A stretch of 7,223 nt of DNA from an uncultured Nitrosomonadales bacterium (GTDB lineage: Bacteria > Pseudomonadota > Gammaproteobacteria > Burkholderiales > Gallionellaceae): assembly GCA_903934275.1 (NCBI GenBank), contig CAIZNF010000061.1, positions 1-7,223 on the forward strand. Reading direction: 5' to 3'. Of the stretch, positions 1 to 5,779 are shown piece after piece; within the stretch, counting starts at the first letter, position 1; every line of letters starts with the position of its first letter. The notes beneath the pieces were generated by a model. That model was not told the origin of the DNA, did not search any database, and was given only the letters and a program-made list of their open reading frames with translations. The position numbers and the translations under genes were made by a program.

Positions 1-1748
1 GCTTCTTCTTCGGGTGTTGATTTTGCATATGGCATGCAGCCTATGTCAGTTATTGCAACGCTGTTAAATTCCAGCCCCTTGCTGGAATGCATGGTTAGAA
101 CTTTAATGGTGTCTTCAGCAGGGTCAAATCCCTTGGCGTGCTGATTATCGAATTGATCTGAGTCAACGGCTATTCCCTTCCGTGCCAGCACATCACGCAT
201 CTTATCTACCTGATTATTGAATCGGCACAACACGGCCATTTGGTGAAAAGGGATGCCAGCCTCGGCGCGTTTATTCAGCCATGAGGCCAGACATTCCAAC
301 TCCTGCGCATTGTCGGGCAGACGATGAACCTCCGGCCTTGCCCCTTTCCTGCCACCGAATTCAGGATGTACCAGCGGCATATCCTCCGTACCGCCGGATT
401 GATCGAGATAGGCTGATGCAAATTGATAAGCGAAATCGAGAGCCTCCACTGTATTCCGATAATTCACTTTCAGAATCGTGCTGCGCCCAGTTGCATTGAT
501 ACCGACGCTAGTCCAGGTGAAAACCCGCCGCTTGCTCCCGCCGTAAAGATTTTGTGCATCGTCATACATCAGCAAAAGCGAGTTGGTTTCCGGGTCGATC
601 ATCTGCACCAGCAGCTTGAACCACTCCGGCTTAAAATCATGCCCTTCGTCTATCATCAGCGCCGCATACTGTGCGAGGGGTACACGACCCTTCTCACAAC
701 CCGCAATCACCGCATCCACCTGCCGCTCATATATCGGCTGCTCCTTATCGCCGGGCAAATCCAGTTGGTGGTGATCACACATTTCCTTGCACCAGCCGTG
801 AAAGTGGCGCACATGCACACGATCCCCCGCGCCCCGTTCGGCCAGCAACTGTTTTAGTTTTGCCGCTAGCACCCTGTTGAAGCAGAGAACCAGAATGGGT
901 TTTGCTAAGCCAAGTTTATCCAAATACATCGCGCGATAAGCCAAAATCAAAGTCTTACCGGAGCCGGCCACTCCATGAATGATGCGGTGTCCGTCGCCCA
1001 AATTACGGGCAAGCTTCTCCTGCTCCATATCCATAACTTTGACAATATCCGGCAACACCTTGGCGATGGATTGTTGCGGGTCTGCCCCATCGCTGGCCGT
1101 ATCGAACAAGTTGCCTTGTTGAATGCGGATTTCAGGAAACAGATGCCAGCGCACCCGGTCAATCCGCGCTAGTGAAAGCACGCCACCAAAGCTGTATGTG
1201 AACATTCCCCACAGGCGCTTTTGAAATACCTCGGCATCTACCGACTCAGTCATTTCATCCTTACAAATTACTTTGTCGCCGGGGATGGCCTGATCCAGTT
1301 CTGCCGCCTCAAACTGCTTGCGAGTGATATTGGTGAGCACAACGCCGAAGCCCCATGGCAACAACAAATGCCCGTGATAACGTCCCTGCTCCTGCTGCAC
1401 CAACAGCGGGTCACGCTCAAGAAGCTCTTTAATTTCTATAGCACATGAGCGCGCCTGTTCAAGTGGGTTAATTTCTGTTTTTAAGCCACGAGCCGTATGT
1501 ATTTCGGCAGTAAGCCGATTCATCTGCTGAATCGTTGTGGGCAACCAGTCTTTCACCTCCAGCACCAAGATGCCTCTACCGGGATGGAGCACAATGAAAT
1601 CGGGGCGGCGTTGCTTAGGCCCCACTGGCACATTAACCCAACAGTGGTAGTCATCCTCCAGATTGCGCAGCAGGCAAGTGCCAAAACGCCGTTCACCCGG
1701 CTCTAGTTTGAGATTTTTGGAATGCAGCGCGGGAAGGATGATAGCCAT
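1..1748 (-). CDS. NERD nuclease-domain / UvrD-like superfamily 1 helicase, 3' end cut by window edge
   Basis: The frame is open from ATG 1748 to the left edge (582 complete codons), so the C-terminus is missing. Residues about 18-70 match a NERD (nuclease-related) domain: GER at 18-20, RRPDFIVL at 47-54, then LEVKDW at 63-68, giving a PD-(D/E)xK-like set D50, E64, K66. A UvrD/Rep-type motor follows: Walker A GVAGSGKT 259-266, Walker B IDEGHD 366-371, YDDAQ-type motif III just downstream, YRNT 430-433, and motif V TMHSSKGLEF 552-561. The final arginine-finger motif would lie beyond the edge. The family is expected to be an ATP-driven DNA translocase with a possible nuclease. It is common in genomic islands and sometimes tied to phage defence; that role is inference here. 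Start 1748 has a GGAG at 1759-1762 (10-base spacing). In-frame ATGs at 1772 and 1802 are alternatives with weaker ribosome sites. The gene is divergent from the 28-codon and 273-codon genes. Confidence 0.93.
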   Translation of the reverse strand, partial: MAIILPALHSKNLKLEPGERRFGTCLLRNLEDDYHCWVNVPVGPKQRRPDFIVLHPGRGILVLEVKDWLPTTIQQMNRLTAEIHTARGLKTEINPLEQARSCAIEIKELLERDPLLVQQEQGRYHGHLLLPWGFGVVLTNITRKQFEAAELDQAIPGDKVICKDEMTESVDAEVFQKRLWGMFTYSFGGVLSLARIDRVRWHLFPEIRIQQGNLFDTASDGADPQQSIAKVLPDIVKVMDMEQEKLARNLGDGHRIIHGVAGSGKTLILAYRAMYLDKLGLAKPILVLCFNRVLAAKLKQLLAERGAGDRVHVRHFHGWCKEMCDHHQLDLPGDKEQPIYERQVDAVIAGCEKGRVPLAQYAALMIDEGHDFKPEWFKLLVQMIDPETNSLLLMYDDAQNLYGGSKRRVFTWTSVGINATGRSTILKVNYRNTVEALDFAYQFASAYLDQSGGTEDMPLVHPEFGGRKGARPEVHRLPDNAQELECLASWLNKRAEAGIPFHQMAVLCRFNNQVDKMRDVLARKGIAVDSDQFDNQHAKGFDPAEDTIKVLTMHSSKGLEFNSVAITDIGCMPYAKSTPEEE

Positions 1749-1971
1749 TCGTTTTGTTCTCCAAACCTTCATTGAATAACTGCCGTCTAATTTGTCCACC
1801 ATCCAAGCAACACGGGGGAGTACAAATACATGGCAGGGAAGTCTATGCGCCCAGTCATTTGTCCGCAAGCAGTTTTCCTCATGCTAGCAATACATCCAAT
1901 TCCACAATCTCCTCCGCATCGCATAAAATCTACGTCTAAAGTCTTACCTATCAACCAGACTGAGGAATTTA
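1749..1971. other. Divergent intergenic region
   Basis: This 223-base gap separates the minus-strand helicase gene from the plus-strand mini-gene and must carry the start signals of both. I see no convincing -35/-10 pair on either strand. The best -10-like box on the plus strand is TAAAAT at 1924-1929, but its -35 is poor. On the minus strand the helicase frame stays open well upstream of 1748 with no good start codon beyond 1802. Short open frames here on both strands lack ribosome sites and look fortuitous. Confidence 0.5.
1962..1966 (+). promoter_or_regulatory. Ribosome binding site of the 28-codon mini-gene
   Basis: GAGGA lies 5 bases before ATG 1972. It is a good Shine-Dalgarno sequence, and it is the main reason to treat the very short frame behind it as translated. 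The downstream 273-codon gene has no comparable site of its own. Confidence 0.6.
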
Positions 1972-2058
1972 ATGGCACTTGTTTGGAACAAAATTAAAGC
2001 TCACACCTCACTCGACAAGGCTGCGGATGCCGTCTATCAATACAAAGGCGGCAAATAA
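1972..2058 (+). CDS. 28-residue mini-protein or leader peptide
   Basis: I do not recognise this product. The frame encodes 28 residues, starting MALVWNKIKAH and ending YQYKGGK, with no signal peptide or membrane segment. It is lysine-rich, with seven positive against two or three negative side chains, and is probably helical in the middle (SLDKAADAVYQY). Evidence for translation is the well-placed GAGGA before its ATG. It ends in two tandem in-frame stops (TAA TAA, 2056-2061), and the 273-codon gene begins one codon later in the same reading frame. That arrangement suits translational coupling: ribosomes finishing here could restart at 2065, which lacks a good ribosome site. Alternatives are a regulatory leader peptide, a small partner of the downstream protein, or the original N-terminus of that protein cut off by the stops. 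Without homologues its reality rests on the ribosome site and spacing alone. Confidence 0.5.
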   Translation: MALVWNKIKAHTSLDKAADAVYQYKGGK

Positions 2059-2064
2059 TAACCC

Positions 2065-2886
2065 ATGCGCAAGCTGCAACATTTACTGGGTGGTTTAAAC
2101 TTCGGGCGGCTAAAAAAATTCACCGCACTCCTGCCTAAAACACGTAGTGGATGGAGCGAAGCACTTGCCTATGCGTCGGCTCATCGTGATAAATTTGAAA
2201 AACTCCTACCCCCTGAATTCTGTTGGTCACTTCTCTATGAATTAGAAATCAAAGAAATGCTCATTCTGAATCTTGCTTCCCTCGGACTACTCGAGAAGTT
2301 GATGCAGGCTCACCGCGAAGGTCTCAATCTCAATCAATATCTAATTGACGAATCAATACGTGAAGCAGAAAACGAGAGCGAAGAAATCGAATGGTCAGGC
2401 GGGCATGGTGGTCTTTTTTCTAAAGCCGATGTCATCGCCATCTCCTATGCCTCGCAAGCATCATGGAATTGCATGAGTATTTACGGGCATTATCTGAATG
2501 ACTTGGTGAAGCAAGTCAGGGATGGCAAAGACCCCCTGAATAACGCATTCTTTTATGCCGTCAGTATTGATCGCACGGTATTGAGCTGCCCCACCTTTGC
2601 CGCACGCCTTTCCCGTGCTGAATTCTTTGGCGAAAAACAGTTTATGTTGCGCCTGCGCAAATCCGTGAAGGGCAAGCCGCACGATGCCCTATTGCAGCAT
2701 CGGGACTTGCGATTTGTTCTGCAACTTTTCCATGAAATGAAAACGCTTGCTTCGTTCTCACTTGATGAAGCCGATCTGCTTTTTATCACGGAACTCAAAC
2801 TCTATCAGGATGCCGGGCAAGACCCCACCCGCAGCCTGATGCGATTTATCCAGCGCTGGAAGGCAGAAAAATCCACGGCGACATGA
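2065..2886 (+). CDS. Uncharacterised 273-residue cytoplasmic protein, element cargo
   Basis: I do not recognise a family. The 273-residue product has no signal peptide or membrane segment and looks mostly helical. The N-terminus is basic (about 1-30). Residues 41-85 are amphipathic with a Leu-rich stretch (ELEIKEMLILNLASLGLLEKL). An acidic patch at 97-109 leads into a glycine loop, WSGGHGG at 110-116. The middle (about 120-200) is rich in aromatics and alanine, and a charged C-terminus ends RWKAEKSTAT. No Walker, HUH, PD-(D/E)xK or zinc motif is evident. The ATG at 2065 lacks a strong ribosome site (only AAAGG about 16 bases upstream), so expression may depend on the 28-codon frame ending 6 bases earlier. 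It sits between a divergent helicase gene and the replication module, where such elements carry accessory genes. A role in defence, or in control of replication, is possible but unproven. Confidence 0.85.
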   Translation: MRKLQHLLGGLNFGRLKKFTALLPKTRSGWSEALAYASAHRDKFEKLLPPEFCWSLLYELEIKEMLILNLASLGLLEKLMQAHREGLNLNQYLIDESIREAENESEEIEWSGGHGGLFSKADVIAISYASQASWNCMSIYGHYLNDLVKQVRDGKDPLNNAFFYAVSIDRTVLSCPTFAARLSRAEFFGEKQFMLRLRKSVKGKPHDALLQHRDLRFVLQLFHEMKTLASFSLDEADLLFITELKLYQDAGQDPTRSLMRFIQRWKAEKSTAT

Positions 2887-2897
2887 AATTGCAATTT
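2886..2897. repeat. 12-bp perfect palindrome, possible operator
   Basis: AAATTGCAATTT is its own reverse complement. It starts on the last base of the stop codon of the 273-residue gene and lies about 90 bases before rep. There is no following T tract long enough for a clear terminator, so a protein-binding site in the rep leader is the more natural reading. Confidence 0.45.
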
Positions 2898-2904
2898 TGT
2901 GTCG

Positions 2905-2933
2905 TCGTCATTCCGTACCTTGAAGCATAAATT
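2905..2933 (+). promoter_or_regulatory. Weak sigma-70 promoter candidate for rep
   Basis: TCGTCA at 2905-2910 (4 of 6 to TTGACA) and TAAATT at 2928-2933 (4 of 6 to TATAAT) are separated by 17 bases. This would start transcription around 2940, about 45 bases before the rep start and just ahead of the dyad at 2945-2965. The match is modest and could be chance. Confidence 0.3.
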
Positions 2934-2944
2934 CCTTATCCATC

Positions 2945-2965
2945 GCGGAAGCATGGTGCATCCGC
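2945..2965. repeat. Interrupted dyad in rep leader
   Basis: GCGGA/TCCGC arms (2945-2949, 2961-2965) enclose an A-A mismatch and GCA/TGC arms around a TGG loop, giving a 21-base near-symmetrical site centred at 2955. It lies between the candidate promoter and the rep ribosome site. It could be an operator, or an RNA hairpin in the leader that adjusts Rep synthesis. Confidence 0.5.
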
Positions 2966-2984
2966 TCAACACGATGGAGGATTT

Positions 2985-4376
2985 ATGCCAACCCAAACCC
3001 CAAACGCTTCGGACTTGCCCGATAGCGATTCAAATCACAATCAAGCTAAAGAGCATCAGGAGGGAGCCGAAGCCGTGAGGCCGCCCGCCCGTACTCGCGC
3101 ACCGCGCGAGGCGGACGGACGAACGAACGGCGAGGACTCACAGGGTACGCCGCCTAGTAACACAGTACCCTCAAACGACAATACAGATAAATTCAAGCCG
3201 TTGCGGTTTGGCATTGATAGCCTGTATCTCTCCTATCACGGAAAACTCTCAGACGAGTGGAATATCAGGCTGGATGATCTGAAAACTAAGGCGCAATCGG
3301 AAGATGAAGCCGAACAAGCTCTGGCACAGGTCGGTATCGGTTCGCACATTTTCGAGGTGCGCGACAAGGGCATGCCGCGCTTCCCTTATGTGTTGGGGGA
3401 TAACTGCTTCTTCATCAAGATCAACCGCAAGCAATCCAAAACCCTGCCGATGGCGCATGTGCAGATTTCAAGCGAATATCTGGCAGCGGTTGGGGTGGAA
3501 GCTGCCGAACTGGATTTGCGCATGGTCATCAATACGCTGGGCATCGTTGACGGTGCGGCCAGTGTCAGCCGTGCCGATTTGTTTTTGGATTTCGTCTGTG
3601 CCGACAATCTCGCCCTGATCGAACAGCCTGATTGGATCACTCGCGCAAACCTGATGGCAAAATACTACGATTGCCGCTTGGACGAACCTTTCACGGGCTG
3701 GGTCATCGGCATGGGTGGCAATCTGCACGCCCGCCTATATGAAAAGGTTATCGAGATCGTCAACAAGTCGCAAAAAACTTATCTGTTCGGGCTATGGCAA
3801 GCCAACGGCTGGCAGCTTGGCGAAAAAGTTTGGCGCATGGAATTCCAAACCGAAAAACAGACGCTCAAGGAGCTGGGCATCATCAGCCTGTCCGATTTAC
3901 TCAACCAGCAGGCCGCGCTGTGGCATTACCTGACGCATGACTGGCTGCGCCTGACGATTCCCAACCCCAACGACACAAAACGGGATCGCTGGCCTAACCA
4001 GCCGCTATGGGATGCCATTGCATCAGTCTATGCCTTGCAACTCGATCAACCCCGCTTAAAACGCTTCAGACCAGCACGCTTGCCCGCAGATGAGCGGCTG
4101 TTTGTTCACGGCTTGGGCGGCCTAACCTCATTCATGGCAAGTAGGGGCATCGAAGATTTCAGCGAGGGGCTGGGCGAATATCTCGCACAGGCGACGGAGT
4201 TTCACCGCAACAAAGGCGAACCGTTCCAAAGCTATGTCGGGCGCAAGGTAAAAGCCAAAGCCAGAAAATACAACACCATCGAAAACCAGAAAAATATGCT
4301 GGATGCTTCCAGACGGCTCGCGGAAGAAGCCGATGCCTACCGGCGCGAGAAGGATGGCGATGATGGAGACGCTTGA
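2985..4376 (+). CDS. Rep_trans-like replication initiation protein
   Basis: The 463-residue product resembles the replication initiation factor (Rep_trans) family, which includes pT181 RepC and CTX-phage RstA. These nick a double-strand origin and covalently attach by a tyrosine to start rolling-circle replication. Visible landmarks: FGIDSLYLSY 75-84 opens the domain; SRADLFLDF 195-203 is the acidic 'sRxDlxxD' strand; GMGGNLHARLYEK 242-254 carries the family R-x-Y-x-K element, Y252 being the likely nicking tyrosine; WRMEF 283-287 is the conserved 'wRxE' strand. The first 70 residues are disordered, rich in P, R, D, S and N, and encoded by unusually GC-rich, hairpin-forming DNA. The C-terminus (about 410-460) is basic then acidic and helical. 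GGAGG at 2976-2980 is 4 bases before the ATG. It overlaps the next gene by 17 bases and is probably co-transcribed with the excisionase-like and integrase genes. Family assignment is by eye; the exact catalytic residue is inference. Confidence 0.75.
   Translation: MPTQTPNASDLPDSDSNHNQAKEHQEGAEAVRPPARTRAPREADGRTNGEDSQGTPPSNTVPSNDNTDKFKPLRFGIDSLYLSYHGKLSDEWNIRLDDLKTKAQSEDEAEQALAQVGIGSHIFEVRDKGMPRFPYVLGDNCFFIKINRKQSKTLPMAHVQISSEYLAAVGVEAAELDLRMVINTLGIVDGAASVSRADLFLDFVCADNLALIEQPDWITRANLMAKYYDCRLDEPFTGWVIGMGGNLHARLYEKVIEIVNKSQKTYLFGLWQANGWQLGEKVWRMEFQTEKQTLKELGIISLSDLLNQQAALWHYLTHDWLRLTIPNPNDTKRDRWPNQPLWDAIASVYALQLDQPRLKRFRPARLPADERLFVHGLGGLTSFMASRGIEDFSEGLGEYLAQATEFHRNKGEPFQSYVGRKVKAKARKYNTIENQKNMLDASRRLAEEADAYRREKDGDDGDA
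3094..3110. repeat. 7-bp GC hairpin inside the 5' end of rep, candidate origin
   Basis: CTCGCGC, loop ACC, GCGCGAG forms a perfect 7-bp stem with a 3-base loop. The flanks (3080-3090, runs of CCG/CCC; 3111-3121, CGG/ACGG) can extend it imperfectly. The DNA encodes a disordered segment of Rep, so it is free to be shaped by DNA-level selection. pT181-type initiators have their nick-site hairpin inside the rep gene, which makes this a plausible double-strand origin. The identification is inference. Confidence 0.45.
3115..3130. repeat. Four tandem tetranucleotide units next to the hairpin
   Basis: ACGG-ACGA-ACGA-ACGG follows the hairpin after 4 bases. A period of 4 is out of step with codons, so it is not a product of repeated amino acids. 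It could be a binding sequence for the initiator beside the presumed nick site. Confidence 0.4.
4348..4353 (+). promoter_or_regulatory. Ribosome binding site deciding the excisionase-like start
   Basis: AGAAGG ends 6 bases before ATG 4360 and 9 before ATG 4363. The in-frame ATG at 4354 abuts it and is an unlikely start. The site lies inside the last codons of rep, as expected for coupled translation. Confidence 0.55.
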
Positions 4377-4695
4377 TCTTGAACAAGCTGCCCAATTTAT
4401 CAAGCTGCATCCCGAAGAGCTGCGCCGTCGCGCCAAAGCTGGCCTTGTGCCTGCGGCCAAACCGGGCAAGTGCTGGGTATTCTTCAAAGATGATCTTGTA
4501 TCCTATTTGCGTTCGCTCTATGCTTCGCCCCGGCAAGCGTTGCGAGTGACCTCTGGAAAGGAGGCCGAAATATGTCACTCAAAAAACGTGGTAATACGTG
4601 GCACATCCACTTTGTTACGCCCTCCGGCAAGCGCGTTAGATGCGCTGCTGGGACTGCCAACAAAACCCAAGCGCAGGAATTGCACGACAAGCTGA
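4360..4695 (+). CDS. Helix-turn-helix protein, excisionase-like
   Basis: The product is 111 residues from ATG 4360 (110 from 4363). Its first 55 residues match the small MerR-like winged helix of excisionases and AlpA/HTH_17 proteins: TLDLEQAAQFIKLHPEELRR gives the helix-turn-helix, AKAGLVPAAKPGKCW the turn and wing, and FFKDDLVSYLRSL the closing helix. Such proteins bend DNA beside att sites and steer an integrase towards excision, or act as activators of it. The gene starts within the last 17 bases of rep and runs 124 bases into integrase in another frame. The tail (about 67-111) is probably disordered and is shaped by the integrase coding sequence. Position between rep and int supports a control role in the same transcript. 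Excisionase rather than plain transcription factor is inference from context. Confidence 0.8.
   Translation: MMETLDLEQAAQFIKLHPEELRRRAKAGLVPAAKPGKCWVFFKDDLVSYLRSLYASPRQALRVTSGKEAEICHSKNVVIRGTSTLLRPPASALDALLGLPTKPKRRNCTTS
4558..4564 (+). promoter_or_regulatory. Strong ribosome binding site deciding the integrase start
   Basis: AAGGAGG lies 7 bases before ATG 4572, a near-ideal Shine-Dalgarno sequence. It fixes the integrase start well inside the excisionase-like gene and so supports a genuine 124-base overlap. Confidence 0.75.
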
Positions 4696-5609
4696 AAGCC
4701 GAAGCATGGCGAGTAGGCAAGTTGGGCGAGAAACCTTCCTACACTTGGGATGATGCGGTCTATAAGTTTCTTCTCGAAACGCAACACAAAGCAACGCACA
4801 AGGACGATATATACCGATTGCGTTGGGTGCAACAATTTTTGCGGGGAAAAATCCTGCATGAGATTGATCGGGAGCTTATTGGCCGCATCGGGGAAATCAA
4901 GGCACGAGAAGCCAGCCCCTCGACAGCAAACCGCATCTTGGCAGTGATTCGTTCAATTCTGCGCAAGGCGATGCTGGACTGGGAATGGATCGAAAAAGTG
5001 CCGCGAATCCGGCTCTATAAAGAAGCGAAACGCCGCATCCGGTGGCTGACACCGGAACAGGTTAAAACGCTACTGGCAGAACTGGAACCCCATCAGCGAG
5101 ACTTGATGTTGTTTGCGCTAACCACCGGCTTACGCCAAGGCAATGTGCTCAAGCTGGAATGGTCGCAAGTGGACATGGCACGCCATGTTTGCTGGATACA
5201 TCCAGATCAGGCGAAAGCGCGGATAGCGATTCATGTCCCGCTGAATTCGGCAGCAATGGATGTGCTCACGCGGCAAATCGGCAAGCATCCGCAGCGCGTA
5301 TTTTCATTTCGTGGCAAACCCATTGCATGGGCGAACACGAAAAGCTGGCGGGATGCGCTCAAACGTGCGGGGATCGAAAATTTTAGATGGCATGATCTGC
5401 GGCACACTTGGGCAAGCTGGCTGGCGCAACAAGGCACGCCGTTGAATGTGCTGCAAGAGCTGGGTGGTTGGGAAAGTGAAACGATGGTCAGAAGATATGC
5501 CCATCTTGCTCCGGCTCAACTCATGGAGCACTCGGAGAAGTCGGCCACCATGCTAAAAGGCACAAATATGGCACAGTCTCATTTTGCGATGCTAACAAAA
5601 CCAAGCTAA
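4572..5609 (+). CDS. Site-specific tyrosine recombinase (integrase)
   Basis: The 345-residue product has the layout of phage-type tyrosine integrases. An N-terminal arm-site-binding segment (about 1-55, RGNTWHIHFVTPSGKRVR) is followed by a core-binding SAM-like helical domain (about 58-150) and the catalytic domain (about 156-320). Catalytic residues are visible: R188 in TTGLRQGNV, K215 on the beta-hairpin (QAKARIAIHVPL), H274 and R277 in WHDLRHTW, W300 in the GGW position that often replaces the second histidine, and Y309 in VRRYAHL. It cuts and rejoins DNA through a 3'-phosphotyrosine bond to integrate and excise the element. The gene ends 15 bases from the tRNA-Lys 3' end, in tail-to-tail orientation, which identifies that tRNA as the probable target. 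It is likely made from the rep-xis-int transcript; no separate promoter is obvious. All active-site positions are intact, so it should be functional. Confidence 0.97.
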   Translation: MSLKKRGNTWHIHFVTPSGKRVRCAAGTANKTQAQELHDKLKAEAWRVGKLGEKPSYTWDDAVYKFLLETQHKATHKDDIYRLRWVQQFLRGKILHEIDRELIGRIGEIKAREASPSTANRILAVIRSILRKAMLDWEWIEKVPRIRLYKEAKRRIRWLTPEQVKTLLAELEPHQRDLMLFALTTGLRQGNVLKLEWSQVDMARHVCWIHPDQAKARIAIHVPLNSAAMDVLTRQIGKHPQRVFSFRGKPIAWANTKSWRDALKRAGIENFRWHDLRHTWASWLAQQGTPLNVLQELGGWESETMVRRYAHLAPAQLMEHSEKSATMLKGTNMAQSHFAMLTKPS

Positions 5610-5628
5610 CCTCTTGATTTTACTTGGT
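5600..5628. repeat. Inverted repeat at the integrase end / tRNA 3' end junction
   Basis: ACCAAG (5600-5605) pairs with CTTGGT (5623-5628) around a 17-base loop. The right arm includes the tRNA CCA end and the left arm the last integrase codons. Read on the minus strand it is followed by TTTTG, so it could be a weak terminator for the tRNA; it could also be an integrase arm or core site. The large loop keeps confidence low. Confidence 0.3.
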
Positions 5629-5645
5629 AGGTCGTGCCAGATTCG
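5625..5645. other. Probable attachment site (element-host junction) at the tRNA-Lys 3' end
   Basis: Tyrosine integrases of this kind usually recombine in the 3' part of a tRNA gene and restore it with element DNA. The integrase gene ends immediately beside this tRNA 3' end, and the acceptor stem shows an altered closing pair here. The exact crossover cannot be fixed, because the matching direct repeat at the other end of the element is not inside the window. Limits given are the 3' acceptor strand plus part of the T arm. Confidence 0.6.
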
Positions 5646-5700
5646 AACTGGCGACCAACGGATTAAAAGTCCGCTGCTCTACCGGCTGAGCTAACGACCC
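5625..5700 (-). tRNA. tRNA-Lys (anticodon UUU)
   Basis: The reverse strand folds as a complete 76-base tRNA with encoded CCA. The acceptor stem GGGTCGT pairs with ACGACCT, the D stem is GCTC/GAGC, the anticodon stem GCGGA/TCCGT, and the T arm GCCAG/CTGGC with loop TTCGAAT. The anticodon TTT is at 5665-5667, in loop CTTTTAA. The only odd base is U72, which makes a G1-U72 pair; lysine tRNAs of proteobacteria such as E. coli end ACGACCCACCA, with G1-C72. It has its own strong promoter just upstream and is the presumed integration target of the neighbouring element. Confidence 0.97.
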
Positions 5701-5719
5701 CATTCACAAAGGAGCGCGA

Positions 5720-5747
5720 ATTATACGGATTTGGCTCGCACTGTCAA
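5720..5747 (-). promoter_or_regulatory. Sigma-70 promoter of tRNA-Lys
   Basis: TTGACA (5747-5742) and TATAAT (5725-5720) are both perfect consensus hexamers with a 16-base spacer. The GC-rich stretch after the -10 (TCGCGCTCC) is typical of stable-RNA promoters under stringent control. Transcription should start near 5713, about 12 bases before the mature tRNA. The promoter lies between queC and the tRNA, so the tRNA does not depend on queE-queC readthrough. Confidence 0.9.
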
Positions 5748-5779
5748 CGCAAAATACCGCTTGTCGCAAGGCTCGGCGG

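Noticed and set aside
1787..1978. Short frames on both strands in the helicase/mini-gene gap
   Set aside because: No ribosome site, no recognisable domain, and they overlap the starts of supported genes.
2056..2064. Stop-codon readthrough joining the 28-codon and 273-codon frames
   Set aside because: Two tandem TAA codons are an efficient stop, and the downstream ATG gives a simpler explanation.
4159..4578. A 139-codon minus-strand frame opposite the end of rep and the excisionase-like gene
   Set aside because: It is opposite two better-supported genes, and the translation resembles no family.
1..5624. Second attachment copy of the tRNA-Lys 3' end
   Set aside because: Looking for the acceptor and T-arm sequence left of the integrase gave no match by eye, so the distal end is taken to be outside the window.
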